NCBI RefSeq assembly: GCF_010994375.1
Contig: NZ_WHMA01000002.1
Span: 186,001-250,000, forward strand
Origin: Halomonas sp. NO4
GTDB lineage: Bacteria > Pseudomonadota > Gammaproteobacteria > Pseudomonadales > Halomonadaceae
DNA: 64,000 nt
Direction of reading: 5' to 3'
Shown: in pieces, positions 56,240 through 64,000 of the stretch
How positions within the stretch are numbered: position 1 is the stretch's first letter
Layout of the letters: each line of letters opens with the position of its first letter
Notes under the pieces: generated by a model
What the model was told of the DNA's origin: nothing
Seen by the model: only the letters and a program-made list of their open reading frames with translations
Database searches by the model: none
Translations under genes and position numbers: made by a program

Positions 56240-58616
56240 CCGGGCCAGCGAGGTACAGCGCGCCGATGTGTTTCTCGACGCGCTCGACGCCGGCCGACTC
56301 ACCGACCCGGCGGACCTGCTGGAAGCCCTGAGCCTGAAATGGTTTCGCCTGGGCGCCCTGTACCACATCAAGGACAAGTACGGCGTCATCCAGCAATTTC
56401 GCCCCAATGGCGCGCAGCGGCAGCGCTACCTCGATGGGCACACCCGTGACCTGATCCTCAAGGCCAGGCAGCTCGGGTTTTGTGTCGATCCTTCCACGCG
56501 CGTGCTGACTGCCAACCTGCGCTGGGTGGCCATCGCCGACCTACAGCCAGGCCAGGCAATCATCGCGGTAGACGAGCACACCCCCGGCGGCAAGGGTAAG
56601 GCGCGCAAGATGCGCACGGCCACGGTGGAGCGGGTCGGCCGGGTCACCCGCCAGGCGTACCGCATAACCCTGGACGATGGGCGCGAGGTGGTCTGCACCG
56701 ACAAGCACCCCTGGCTGACGCGCAAAGTGGCCACGGATGCCAAGTGGCGCAGCCTGTCCGGCGAGGGCAATCAGGTGGTCGGCAAGATCGAGGTGGGAAC
56801 CCAGGTGCGCTGGGTCGCCAAGCCGTGGGATGGAGGCGACTACGCTGACGGATGGTTCGGCGGGATGCTCGATGGCGAGGGGTCGATGGCCCTGCCGGGA
56901 AGTTCTGGCGCCGAGGTCAATGTTGCCCAGGTTGAAGGTCCGGCCTTGGCGCGCCTGGAGCATTATCTGCACGAGCGTGGCTATCACTACCGCACCGAGG
57001 CAGATACCCACGAGCGGGACAGCAAGCACGGCAGCGTTCCCGTCCATAAGCTGTGCATCAGCCGCATGGATGAGATGTTCCGCCTGGTCGGGCAGACGCG
57101 ACCCTCGCGATTCGTGGGGCGCCGCTTCTGGGAAGGCAAGGAGCTGCCGGGTAAGCGCAATGGTGGCGTTGGCTGGGCCACGGTGACGGCCATTGAGAAG
57201 CTGGGCGAGCAGGAAATGGTTGACCTGCAAACCAGCACTGGCACCTACATCGCCGAGGGTTTCGTCTCCCATAACACCACCTTTGAAATGCTTGATGCAC
57301 TCGATGACTGCCTGTTTATCGACAACTATTCGGCGGGGTGCATCTGCCACAAGCTCGATGACGCGCGGGACATCTTCGACAACAAGATCGCCTTCGCCTA
57401 CCGGCGCATTGCGCCGGCCTGGCATCGCATCTTACGCGAGCTTGGCATCCGCATTCCCAAGGCGCGCAGCGACAAGTCGGGGGCGTTTCATTTCGACAAC
57501 GGCAGCCAGATCACGGTGAGCACGAGCTACCGGGGCGGCACGCTCCAGCGGCTGCACGTCTCGGAGTTCGGCAAAATCTGCCGCGAGTTCCCCACGAAGG
57601 CCAAGGAGATCGTCACCGGCGCCTTCGAGGCAGTCGGCTTGGGCAATCCGATCACCCTGGAGAGTACAGCCGAGGGGCGGGAAGGCTACTTCTACGACTA
57701 CTGCGAGCTGGCCCGGCAGATGCAAGACCTGGGGCGTCCGTTGGGGCCGATGGACTGGCAGTTCCACTTCTTCCCCTGGTGGGCCGAGCCGGAATACCGC
57801 CTCGATCCCGAGGGCGTGGTGGTTCCGCAGCGACTCCGTGAATACTTCGAGGAACTGGAGCACAAGCACGGCATCAAGACCGACGCCGCCCAGCAGGCGT
57901 GGTACGCCAAGAAGTACGAGACCCTGCAGGACGACATGATGCGCGAGTACCCGTCCACCCCGGACGAGGCGTTCGCGCAGTCGGTCGAGGGCGCCTACTA
58001 CGGCACGCAAATGCGCTACCTGCGCAAGCACGGCCGGATCGGCGCCCACGTCGAGGTCAACCCCACGCTCCCGGTCTACACCGCCTGGGACTTGGGCATG
58101 AACGACACCATGGCCATCTGGTTCTGCCAGGTTGTCGGCCGCGAGGTCCACCTCGTCGACTACCTCGAAGACAGCGGCGAGGGCATCGAATACTACGCCG
58201 ACCTGCTCAACCAGCGCGGCTACCGCTACGGCGGCCACTTCGCCCCGCACGACATCGAGGTGCGCGAGCTGGGCACCGGGCAGAGCCGCAGCGACGTGGC
58301 CAGGCAATACGGCATTCGCTTCGAGACGGTGCCGGCGGTCAGCAACCAGGCCGAGGGCGTCCAGGCCGTGCGCAATTTCCTGCCCATGTGCTGGATCGCC
58401 GAGGAAGCCTGCCATGACGGCATCAAGGCGCTCGACAACTACCGCAAGGAGTGGGACGAGAAGCGCGGGTGCTACAAGGAGAAGCCCCGCCATGACTGGG
58501 CATCCCACGGGGCCAAGGCCCTGGAGACCCTGGCCCGGTCAGGCCTGTTCGAGCGCACCGGCCTGCCCACGCCGAGGCCCGCCCGCGAGCGAGGCGGCTG
58601 GGCCGCCCACACCTGA
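56232..58616 (+). CDS. terL: Terminase large subunit interrupted by a LAGLIDADG intein
   Basis: 794 residues as encoded (GTG start 56232), about 529 after splicing. The ATPase P-loop is split: KARQLGF precedes the intein and TTFEML follows it. Later motifs: Walker B-like LHVSEFGK and the coupling segment ITLESTAEG. The RNase H-like nuclease (Terminase_6C) has AWDLGMND, PHDIEVRE and HDWASHGAKA, supplying the acidic residues. It cuts concatemers and pumps DNA into the prohead. It must splice to be active, because the intein lies within the ATP-binding loop. Confidence 0.95.
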   Translation: MTDRASEVQRADVFLDALDAGRLTDPADLLEALSLKWFRLGALYHIKDKYGVIQQFRPNGAQRQRYLDGHTRDLILKARQLGFCVDPSTRVLTANLRWVAIADLQPGQAIIAVDEHTPGGKGKARKMRTATVERVGRVTRQAYRITLDDGREVVCTDKHPWLTRKVATDAKWRSLSGEGNQVVGKIEVGTQVRWVAKPWDGGDYADGWFGGMLDGEGSMALPGSSGAEVNVAQVEGPALARLEHYLHERGYHYRTEADTHERDSKHGSVPVHKLCISRMDEMFRLVGQTRPSRFVGRRFWEGKELPGKRNGGVGWATVTAIEKLGEQEMVDLQTSTGTYIAEGFVSHNTTFEMLDALDDCLFIDNYSAGCICHKLDDARDIFDNKIAFAYRRIAPAWHRILRELGIRIPKARSDKSGAFHFDNGSQITVSTSYRGGTLQRLHVSEFGKICREFPTKAKEIVTGAFEAVGLGNPITLESTAEGREGYFYDYCELARQMQDLGRPLGPMDWQFHFFPWWAEPEYRLDPEGVVVPQRLREYFEELEHKHGIKTDAAQQAWYAKKYETLQDDMMREYPSTPDEAFAQSVEGAYYGTQMRYLRKHGRIGAHVEVNPTLPVYTAWDLGMNDTMAIWFCQVVGREVHLVDYLEDSGEGIEYYADLLNQRGYRYGGHFAPHDIEVRELGTGQSRSDVARQYGIRFETVPAVSNQAEGVQAVRNFLPMCWIAEEACHDGIKALDNYRKEWDEKRGCYKEKPRHDWASHGAKALETLARSGLFERTGLPTPRPARERGGWAAHT
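56481..57275 (+). other. Intein with LAGLIDADG endonuclease in the TerL Walker A motif
   Basis: 265 codons. Block A CVDPSTRVLT; block B VVCTDKHPWLT; endonuclease motif WFGGMLDGEGSM (residues about 125-136 of the intein) followed by a compact domain to about residue 225; block F MVDLQTSTGTYIAEG; block G FVSHN, then extein Thr. Only one LAGLIDADG helix is clear, so the endonuclease would act as a homodimer or is decaying. The endonuclease part is about 100 residues, short for the class. Confidence 0.92.
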
Positions 58617-58619
58617 ACC

Positions 58620-58633
58620 CTGTCGGGAGACAG
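58620..58633 (+). promoter_or_regulatory. GNRA-tetraloop hairpin at the start of the next gene
   Basis: CTGTC-GGGA-GACAG, ending one base before ATG 58635. It overlaps the place where the ribosome site should be, so it may control translation. Confidence 0.6.
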
Positions 58634-58634
58634 C

Positions 58635-59078
58635 ATGCAGTCACTCAACGCCGACAAGCACCGCGCGTTCCGTACCGCCGCGCGGCTGGCCAACGTGCGC
58701 AGCGTCGACCAGCTGGAGGACGTCATGCGGACCATCGGCCGTGCCCTGGCCGAGCAGCTGGCCGAGGCTGACATCCCGATCAAGAGCCGCCGCTTTCGCC
58801 CTGACGTGGGCCACGTGCAGATCGACAACTGCATCGCCGAGGAAAAGGTCACCAAGCCCCACCCGGTGGTGCGCCTGCAGTTCGAGGTCGACGGCGGCAT
58901 GGGCATCGACCTCAAGGTCAAGGTGGTCGACTTCCTGACAGACCCGGCGGGCTATACCCGCGACTTATTCGCCCACCTGGGGCCGATGCGCCGTAACGTA
59001 CTCCGCCTTCGCCAGGAGAAGCGGGAACTCAACAACGCCTTCTACAAGGCGCTGACGGAGGGCAGCGGCGATGGCTGA
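58635..59078 (+). CDS. Hypothetical phage head-region protein
   Basis: 147 residues. MQSLNADKHRAFRTAARLAN, KSRRFRPDVGHVQIDNCIAE, then VRLQFEVDGGMGIDLKVKVV and a helical end. Sits between terL and portal; overlaps the portal start by 8 nt. Function unknown. Confidence 0.65.
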   Translation: MQSLNADKHRAFRTAARLANVRSVDQLEDVMRTIGRALAEQLAEADIPIKSRRFRPDVGHVQIDNCIAEEKVTKPHPVVRLQFEVDGGMGIDLKVKVVDFLTDPAGYTRDLFAHLGPMRRNVLRLRQEKRELNNAFYKALTEGSGDG

Positions 59079-61353
59079 GCTGGGGATGCTGCAGTATCGG
59101 TCGGCGTCGGACCTTCGCGCCGACGAGCAGGCCGAACAACTCCGGGCCGAGGAAGAGCGCCGCAAGGAGCTGATGGAGTCCTCCCTGGCCGCGCATATTC
59201 GCCGCAGCTGGGAGGCCGCCCGCTGGGCCAAGCAGGAGGTCGAGGATCGCCTGCTGGACTGCCTGCGCCGCCGCAAGGGCGAGTACGACCCGCAAAAGCT
59301 CCAGGCCATCCAGAAGGAAGGCGGCAGCGCCATCTACATGATGCTGACCGCCACCAAGTGCCGGGCCGCCGCCGCGTGGCTGAGAGACATCCTGCAGCCG
59401 CCCAACGACCGACCCTGGGGGTTGGACCCGACCCCGGTCTCGGACGTCCCTGACGCCTACCTGGCGCCGCTCGCGCAGCAGATTCAGCAGCAGGCCATGG
59501 CCGCCCAGCAACAGGGTCAGCCGGTCGACATGGAAGCGCTCAAGGAGAAGGCCCGCGAGCAGCTTCGCCAGGCCGCTCAGGAGCGCGCCGAGGAAGCCGC
59601 CGAGCGCCACGAGGACGTGATCGCCGACCAGCTGATGGAAGGCGGATTCGACGAGGCGTTCGAGGCGTTCATCGACGACTTCGTGACCTTCCCGGCAGCG
59701 TTCCTGCGCGCGCCCATCCTGCGCCGCGTGCCGACCCTCGAATGGCTGGAGGGCTGGCAGCCGGTCAAGAGCGAGACGATTCGCCCCGAGTTCGAGCGCA
59801 TCAGCCCGTTCGACGTCTACCCCAGCCCCGATGCCACCGACATCGACGACGGGGCGTTCCTCATCGAGCGCTGCCGCTTCCGGCGCCGCGACTTCGTGCA
59901 GATGCTCGGCGTGGCCGGCTTCGACGACGAGGCGGTGCGTCGGGTGCTCCACGACTACGGCCAGGGCGGGCTGCGCGACTGGCTATGGCTCGATGGCGAA
60001 CGCCAGGAGCTGGAAGGCCGCGAGCACGAGTGGATGAACCCGGGCGACACCATCGACGGGCTCATCTACTGGGGCAGCGCACAGGGTGTGACCCTGCTGC
60101 AGTGGGGCATGAACCCCGACGAGGTGGACGACCCGCTGGCCGAGTACGAGGTCGAGGCCATTCTGGTCGGCGAGCACGTAGTGCGGGTGCGTATCAACCG
60201 CGATCCCTTGGAGCGCCGCCCCTACCACAAGGCCTCATTCCAGCCGGTGCCGGGCAGCTTCTGGGGCCAGGCCATCCCCGAGCTGATGGCCGACATTCAG
60301 GACGTGTGCAACGCCACGGCACGCAACCTCGTCAACAACCTGGCCATTTCCAGCGGACCCCAGGTGGAGGTCTACGAGGACCGCCTGAGCCCCACCGAAG
60401 ACCCCAGCGACATCTATCCCTGGAAAATCTGGCGGACCAAGGATGGCCGGGTAACGGGCAACAATCGCGCTCTGCAGTTCTACCAGCCGACCTCCAATGC
60501 CGGCGAGCTGCTGCAGGTCTACGAGAGCTTCGAGATCAAGGCCGACGACGCCACCAATATCCCGCGTTATGCCTATGGCAACGAGGACGTGGGCGGCGCC
60601 GGGCAGACCGCCTCGGGCCTGTCGATGCTCATGGAGAGCGCCAACAAGGGCATCAAGGATGCGGTGCGCCACATCGACCGGGGCGTGATCCGTCGTGTCA
60701 TCGAGGCCCTGTGGCTGCACAACATGCAGCACAGCGACAACCAGGCCATCAAGGGCGACGTGGCCGTCGTGCCGCGTGGCTCCAGCGCCATGCTGATCCG
60801 CGACCAGCTTGGCCAGATGCGCCAGGAGTTCCTGCAGTTCACGGCCAACGACTACGACATGAGCATCCTGGGCCGCGAGGCACGCCGCAAGCTGCTCGAC
60901 AGCATCGCCGCGCAGCTCGACATGCCTGGCCTGGTGCCCACCAAGGAAGACCTCGCCCAGCAGGACCAGCAGCGCCAGAAACTGGAGCAGGTGCAGCAGC
61001 AGATCGAGCAGGCCAAGGGCCAGGCCGAGGCCGCCGAGCGCCAGGCCAAGGCGCAGAAGACCCAGGCGGAAGCGGTAGAGACCCAGGCCGATACCCAGAT
61101 CGACCAGCAGATGGCGCCCCTGGAGGCGCAGAAGCTGCTCGCCGAGATCGCCAAGCTCATCGCCGAGGTGAGGGGAGACACCGATGGACGAGGAACGCAA
61201 ATGGAAGGCCCTGGCCCGGATACGCGAGGCCCCGCAGGGCAAGGTGCTGCTGGAGCTACTTCGGGAGCGCCGGGCCGAGGTACGGGACTCGCTGGAGTCA
61301 TGCCCGGTGGAGGACGTGGCATGGCACCAGGGCCGCGCCGCCCTGTTCGCTGA
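59071..61353 (+). CDS. Podovirus-type portal (head-tail connector) protein
   Basis: 760 residues. Conserved stretches include SPFDVYPSPDATDIDDGAFL, RRDFVQMLGVAGFD, YHKASFQPVPGSFWGQAIPE and NIPRYAYGNEDVGGAGQTAS; a long C-terminal coiled coil (about 620-690, Gln/Ala/Glu-rich) is the barrel-like end. The last 55 residues are Gly/Pro-rich and overlap another gene, so the functional C-terminus may be earlier. It forms the dodecameric DNA channel to which the terminase docks. Confidence 0.88.
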   Translation: MAELGMLQYRSASDLRADEQAEQLRAEEERRKELMESSLAAHIRRSWEAARWAKQEVEDRLLDCLRRRKGEYDPQKLQAIQKEGGSAIYMMLTATKCRAAAAWLRDILQPPNDRPWGLDPTPVSDVPDAYLAPLAQQIQQQAMAAQQQGQPVDMEALKEKAREQLRQAAQERAEEAAERHEDVIADQLMEGGFDEAFEAFIDDFVTFPAAFLRAPILRRVPTLEWLEGWQPVKSETIRPEFERISPFDVYPSPDATDIDDGAFLIERCRFRRRDFVQMLGVAGFDDEAVRRVLHDYGQGGLRDWLWLDGERQELEGREHEWMNPGDTIDGLIYWGSAQGVTLLQWGMNPDEVDDPLAEYEVEAILVGEHVVRVRINRDPLERRPYHKASFQPVPGSFWGQAIPELMADIQDVCNATARNLVNNLAISSGPQVEVYEDRLSPTEDPSDIYPWKIWRTKDGRVTGNNRALQFYQPTSNAGELLQVYESFEIKADDATNIPRYAYGNEDVGGAGQTASGLSMLMESANKGIKDAVRHIDRGVIRRVIEALWLHNMQHSDNQAIKGDVAVVPRGSSAMLIRDQLGQMRQEFLQFTANDYDMSILGREARRKLLDSIAAQLDMPGLVPTKEDLAQQDQQRQKLEQVQQQIEQAKGQAEAAERQAKAQKTQAEAVETQADTQIDQQMAPLEAQKLLAEIAKLIAEVRGDTDGRGTQMEGPGPDTRGPAGQGAAGATSGAPGRGTGLAGVMPGGGRGMAPGPRRPVR

Positions 61354-61408
61354 GTTGATCGAGGAAATCGAGCAGGCCTCCGAGGTCATGCACCGCCGAT
61401 TCACCTGA
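61184..61408 (+). CDS. Small helical protein overlapping the portal gene
   Basis: 74 residues, MDEERKWKALARIREAPQGK, then LLELLRERRAEVRDSLESCP and FAELIEEIEQASEVMHRRFT: a clear two-helix protein of a type common after portal genes. GAGGGGAGA lies upstream of the ATG. It overlaps the portal frame by 170 nt; the amphipathic pattern is in this frame, whereas the portal frame there is low-complexity. Confidence 0.65.
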   Translation: MDEERKWKALARIREAPQGKVLLELLRERRAEVRDSLESCPVEDVAWHQGRAALFAELIEEIEQASEVMHRRFT

Positions 61409-61464
61409 GCCGGGCACCGCCCGGCCCACCGCAAAGCCGCTCGTGGTTCGCCCCGGGCGGCTTT
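61409..61464 (+). terminator. Two hairpins after the portal/small-helical pair
   Basis: GCCGGGC-ACC-GCCCGGC (61409-61425) and AAAGCCGC/GCGGCTTT (61433-61440, 61457-61464). T-tract only three long; could slow or partly stop transcription. Confidence 0.45.
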
Positions 61465-61543
61465 GTCGTGGGTGGACGCTCGGGACTGCAGCCCGAAACC
61501 GCTACCCGAATCGTGAACCCCGGCCAATGCCGGCTCACAGACC

Positions 61544-61557
61544 GCGCCGTGAGGCGC
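61544..61557 (+). promoter_or_regulatory. GNRA-tetraloop hairpin before the scaffold gene
   Basis: GCGCC-GTGA-GGCGC, ending 14 nt before ATG 61572, immediately upstream of the ribosome site AGGAG. Confidence 0.6.
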
Positions 61558-61571
61558 CGTAGGAGTAGGAA

Positions 61572-62567
61572 ATGTCACTGCCCAGGAGCGTGCAGGAGCA
61601 AGTCAACCGTTCCAATGAGCACTTCGAGAAGCCCGTGAACCCCGAGGAAGAGACCTCGACTCACGAGGGCGAGCGAAACCCGCCGAAGGATCAGGACGAC
61701 ACTGTGCCCCCGCCCGAGGGAGACACCGCCGGGCAATCCGCCGACACCGAATCACCGAAGGGTGGCCAGAAAAGCCAGGAGCAGGCCAAGCAAGAGCCCG
61801 ACAAGGACGCGTTGTACTGGCAGCACCGCTTCAAGGTGATCGAAGGCAAGTACAACGCCGAGGTGCCGGCGCTGCAGAAGGAGGTAGCCGACCTCAAGCG
61901 GGATAACGAGGCCAAGGCCGAGCGGATCAAGGAACTGGAATCGCAGCAGGGCTCGACCGGCCAGGCCGGCGATCTGAGCGACGAGAAGTTGGCACAGTTC
62001 CGCGAGGACTTCGGCGAGGACTTGGTGGACTTCGTGGAGCGCATGATCGCGCAGAAGGCCGCACCGTCACAGGCAGAAAGCGACGACGTCTCGGAGCTGC
62101 GTAGTGAAGTCGAGAGCCTCAAGCAGGAGAAGCTCGACCATGCAAAAGCCGGGTTCTGGCGCGATCTGCAGTGGGCGGTGCCCAACTTTCGTGAGGTCAA
62201 CGCCGACCCCGGATTCCTCCAGTACCTCGCCCAGGTCGATCCGCAGTCGGGCAGGCAGCGTCAGCAGCTGCTCGACGAGGCACAGAAGGCCCTGGACGCC
62301 AAGACGGTCATTGACATCTTTCAGCTCTATCTGAACCAGGCCGGGCAGGGCGCTGAGCGCTCGACTCGCGTGCCCGAGGAAGAGCTGGAGCCGCCCCGCT
62401 CACGTTCCACCGACACCCCGCCTGCCGGCGGGGGCAATGTGTGGACCGGCGCGGGGATCAACCAGTTCTACCGCGACAAGCGCGAGGGGCGCTACAGCGC
62501 CGATGAAGCCCAGCGCCTGGAAGCCGACATTTTCGCCGCCCAGAAAGAAGGCCGGGTGCAACCCTGA
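61572..62567 (+). CDS. Scaffolding-type protein
   Basis: 331 residues, acidic and largely coiled coil: a disordered charged N-terminus (HEGERNPPKDQDDTVPPPEG), coiled coil (EVADLKRDNEAKAERIKELE), helical core LSDEKLAQFREDFGEDLVDF and a C-terminal part NQFYRDKREGRYSADEAQRL. Position between portal and coat is that of the prohead scaffold in P22- and BPP-1-like phages. Confidence 0.8.
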   Translation: MSLPRSVQEQVNRSNEHFEKPVNPEEETSTHEGERNPPKDQDDTVPPPEGDTAGQSADTESPKGGQKSQEQAKQEPDKDALYWQHRFKVIEGKYNAEVPALQKEVADLKRDNEAKAERIKELESQQGSTGQAGDLSDEKLAQFREDFGEDLVDFVERMIAQKAAPSQAESDDVSELRSEVESLKQEKLDHAKAGFWRDLQWAVPNFREVNADPGFLQYLAQVDPQSGRQRQQLLDEAQKALDAKTVIDIFQLYLNQAGQGAERSTRVPEEELEPPRSRSTDTPPAGGGNVWTGAGINQFYRDKREGRYSADEAQRLEADIFAAQKEGRVQP

Positions 62568-62590
62568 CCCTGGCCGGGCGTTTTCGATTC

Positions 62591-62604
62591 TCGCCGTGAG
62601 GCGA
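62591..62604 (+). promoter_or_regulatory. GNRA-tetraloop hairpin before the coat gene
   Basis: TCGCC-GTGA-GGCGA, ending 18 nt before ATG 62623, just upstream of CGGAGG. Confidence 0.6.
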
Positions 62605-62622
62605 TAAACGGAGGTATGAGTC

Positions 62623-63564
62623 ATGGCAGGTCCGACTCGCGACTCCGGCCATCCTGACTATTCGAGCACGTCAAGCTCGGGGTTTATTCCGCAGGTATGG
62701 TCCGGCAAGCTCATTGAGAAGTTGTACGCGTCCACCGCGTTCGCCGAGGTCTCAAACACCTATTACGAGGGGGAGATCAAGAACAAGGGCGACACGGTGG
62801 AAATCCGCACCACCCCGTCCATCACCATCAACGACTACGAGATCGGTGGTGGGCTGAGCTACGAGAAGCCGACCAGCGACAAGGTCGAGCTGAATATCGA
62901 CCACGCCAAGTACTTCGCCTTTGAAGTCAACGACGTGGACGCCTATCAGTCCGACATCAAGCTGATGGACGACTGGTCCGACGATGCCGGTCAGAAGATG
63001 AAGATTGCCATTGACGTGGACATCCTCGCCGATGTTTACGGCAGCGTGGCGTCCGACAACGCTGGCACCTCGGCGGGCACCATTTCCGGGTCGTATGACC
63101 TGGGCGCGCCCGACGACCCGGTGGCGATCACCAAGTCCAACATCCTCGACACCATCGTGGATTGTGGCTCGGTACTCGACGAGCAGAACGTGCCGGACAC
63201 CGACCGCTGGTTCATCCTGCCCGCGTGGATGAACGGGATGCTCAAGAAGTCCGATCTGCGCGATGCGTCGATCATGGGCGACAGCACCTCCGTGTTCCGC
63301 AACGGCAAGGCCGGCACCCTGGATCGGTTCACGGTGTACATCAACAACAACATGGACACGGTGACCGACGGCACCACCGGCAACCAATGCACCAACATCA
63401 TCTTCGGGCACAAGAAGGCCCTGACCTTCGCCTCGCAGATGACCAACATGGAGCGTCTGCCCAACCCGGACGACTTCGGGCAGTTGGTGCGTGGCCTCAA
63501 CGTCTTTGGCTTCGAGGTCATCGACTCCGATGCCATGGGCCACCTCTACGCCGAGCGCGGCTAA
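62623..63564 (+). CDS. Major coat (capsid) protein
   Basis: 313 residues. SGFIPQVWSGKLIEKLYAST, YYEGEIKNKGDTVEIRTTPS, an acidic HFAFEVNDVD-like middle (YFAFEVNDVDAYQSD), RWFILPAWMNGMLKKSDLRD and NNNMDTVTDGTTGNQC resemble P22/N4-type HK97-fold coat proteins. Its strong ribosome site and place after the scaffold fit the most abundant structural protein. Confidence 0.85.
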   Translation: MAGPTRDSGHPDYSSTSSSGFIPQVWSGKLIEKLYASTAFAEVSNTYYEGEIKNKGDTVEIRTTPSITINDYEIGGGLSYEKPTSDKVELNIDHAKYFAFEVNDVDAYQSDIKLMDDWSDDAGQKMKIAIDVDILADVYGSVASDNAGTSAGTISGSYDLGAPDDPVAITKSNILDTIVDCGSVLDEQNVPDTDRWFILPAWMNGMLKKSDLRDASIMGDSTSVFRNGKAGTLDRFTVYINNNMDTVTDGTTGNQCTNIIFGHKKALTFASQMTNMERLPNPDDFGQLVRGLNVFGFEVIDSDAMGHLYAERG

Positions 63565-63582
63565 GGCTCGGCATCCTGACGG

Positions 63583-63608
63583 CGCCGCCCTCCGGGGCGG
63601 CGTCTTTT
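63583..63608 (+). terminator. Terminator after the coat gene
   Basis: CGCCGCCC (63583-63590), loop TCCG, GGGCGGCG (63595-63602), then TCTTTT. Probably partial, as the next gene starts 17 nt later. Confidence 0.7.
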
Positions 63609-63624
63609 CGTAGGAGGAACACCA

Positions 63625-63945
63625 ATGGCAGACCAGATCGAGCAAATCAAACAGGCCGGCAACAAGGAAGCGCTCGCCCCCTTGGCCGAGGAACTGGGCG
63701 TCGAGCTGGACAAGCGCAAGGGGCTCGAAACCCTGCGCGCCGACGTACTCGCCGCTGCCGAGAAGGCGCAGGAGCCCACCGAGAAGGCGAGTGGCGATAC
63801 CCACCACCTGGCTGGGCAGGGCAAGGCCGCGAAGGACGGCAAGAAGGACGGCAAGAAGGGCCGCTACCTCAAGAACACCACGACCGGCCGCGTCTTCACT
63901 TATTCCGCACGCCTGGCCAAGCGCAAGGACATGAAAGAGGTGTGA
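63625..63945 (+). CDS. Hypothetical head-region protein, lysine-rich
   Basis: 106 residues. MADQIEQIKQAGNKEALAPL with a SAP/HeH-like helix (LAEELGVELDKRKGLETLRA), a Lys/Asp-rich linker and an end LKNTTTGRVFTYSARLAKRK. Possible DNA- or capsid-binding accessory protein. AGGAGG precedes the ATG. Confidence 0.65.
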   Translation: MADQIEQIKQAGNKEALAPLAEELGVELDKRKGLETLRADVLAAAEKAQEPTEKASGDTHHLAGQGKAAKDGKKDGKKGRYLKNTTTGRVFTYSARLAKRKDMKEV

Positions 63946-63965
63946 CACCTCGCTAGGAGGAACCC

Positions 63966-64000
63966 ATGGCAGTCACCACGGTGGGAACCGTCATCGACAA
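63966..64000 (+). CDS. Start of the next phage head gene (partial)
   Basis: Only MAVTTVGTVID is visible before the right edge; AGGAGGAACCC precedes ATG 63966. Position suggests a head-completion/adaptor protein. Confidence 0.5.
   Translation, partial: MAVTTVGTVID

Overview
The window is GC-rich gammaproteobacterial DNA. The gene content (MvaT-type nucleoid protein, pilBCD followed by coaE and yacG, a coxBA-ctaG-coxC-SURF1-ctaA-ctaB cluster with DUF2970, DUF2909 and DUF2489 genes) fits a Halomonas-like member of the Oceanospirillales. That is an inference from gene content; no rRNA or housekeeping marker is present to settle it. About 29.6 kb is host chromosome and the remaining 34 kb is one side of a tailed-phage prophage that runs off the right edge.

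Host part. 1-2.8 kb (minus strand): the 5' end of a Lon-family ATPase, a Tus-like replication-terminus protein and a MntA/HepT toxin-antitoxin pair. 2.8-8.4 kb (minus): yacG, coaE, pilD, a HigBA module wedged between pilD and pilC, a small ORF, pilC and pilB. 8.8-11.0 kb (plus): pilA, a membrane glycan-ligase-like gene in the position of the pilin glycosyltransferase TfpO, and a second pilin. 11.3-14.6 kb: YefM/YoeB, MvaT, an AraC regulator and two unknown genes. 14.9-17.6 kb: a PAS-PAS-GGDEF-GGDEF-EAL protein, then tRNA-Pro(GGG). 18.1-19.6 kb: an LrgA/LrgB pair and a small convergent gene. 19.8-28.6 kb: cytochrome c oxidase with haem A synthesis and assembly genes. 28.9-29.6 kb: an OmpA-type lipoprotein.

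Prophage part (about 29.8 kb to the right edge). No integrase is visible. The left edge holds a recombination-site-like inverted repeat, a tandem 12-bp repeat and an AlpA/excisionase-like gene. From 29.9 to 39.5 kb runs a dense leftward bank of small accessory genes plus a recombination/replication set (dUTPase, helix-hairpin-helix protein, SSB, YqaJ exonuclease, ERF annealing protein). It is headed by a structured RNA resembling C4 antisense RNA, bracketed by two terminators. A repressor-like gene lies at 39.7-40.2 kb. From 41 to 48.8 kb runs the rightward early operon (intein-containing helicase, primase, NinB, HAD phosphatase, nucleases, many small ORFs). Three leftward genes and a DUF932/Cro-like switch region lie at 48.8-51.9 kb. 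Lysis genes (lambda R-type endolysin, coiled-coil membrane protein, lipoprotein, alpha/beta hydrolase) follow at 52.2-54.1 kb. Packaging and head genes (small terminase, intein-containing large terminase, portal, scaffold, coat) fill 55.2-64 kb.

Most unusual features: two inteins in one prophage, each splitting an ATPase motif, one carrying an out-of-frame relic of a homing-endonuclease zinc motif; a family of GAAC-N3-GTTC operators sitting in promoter spacers; a seven-unit 36-bp degenerate tandem array beside ssb; recurrent GNRA-tetraloop hairpins just upstream of late phage genes; and the C4-like RNA locus.
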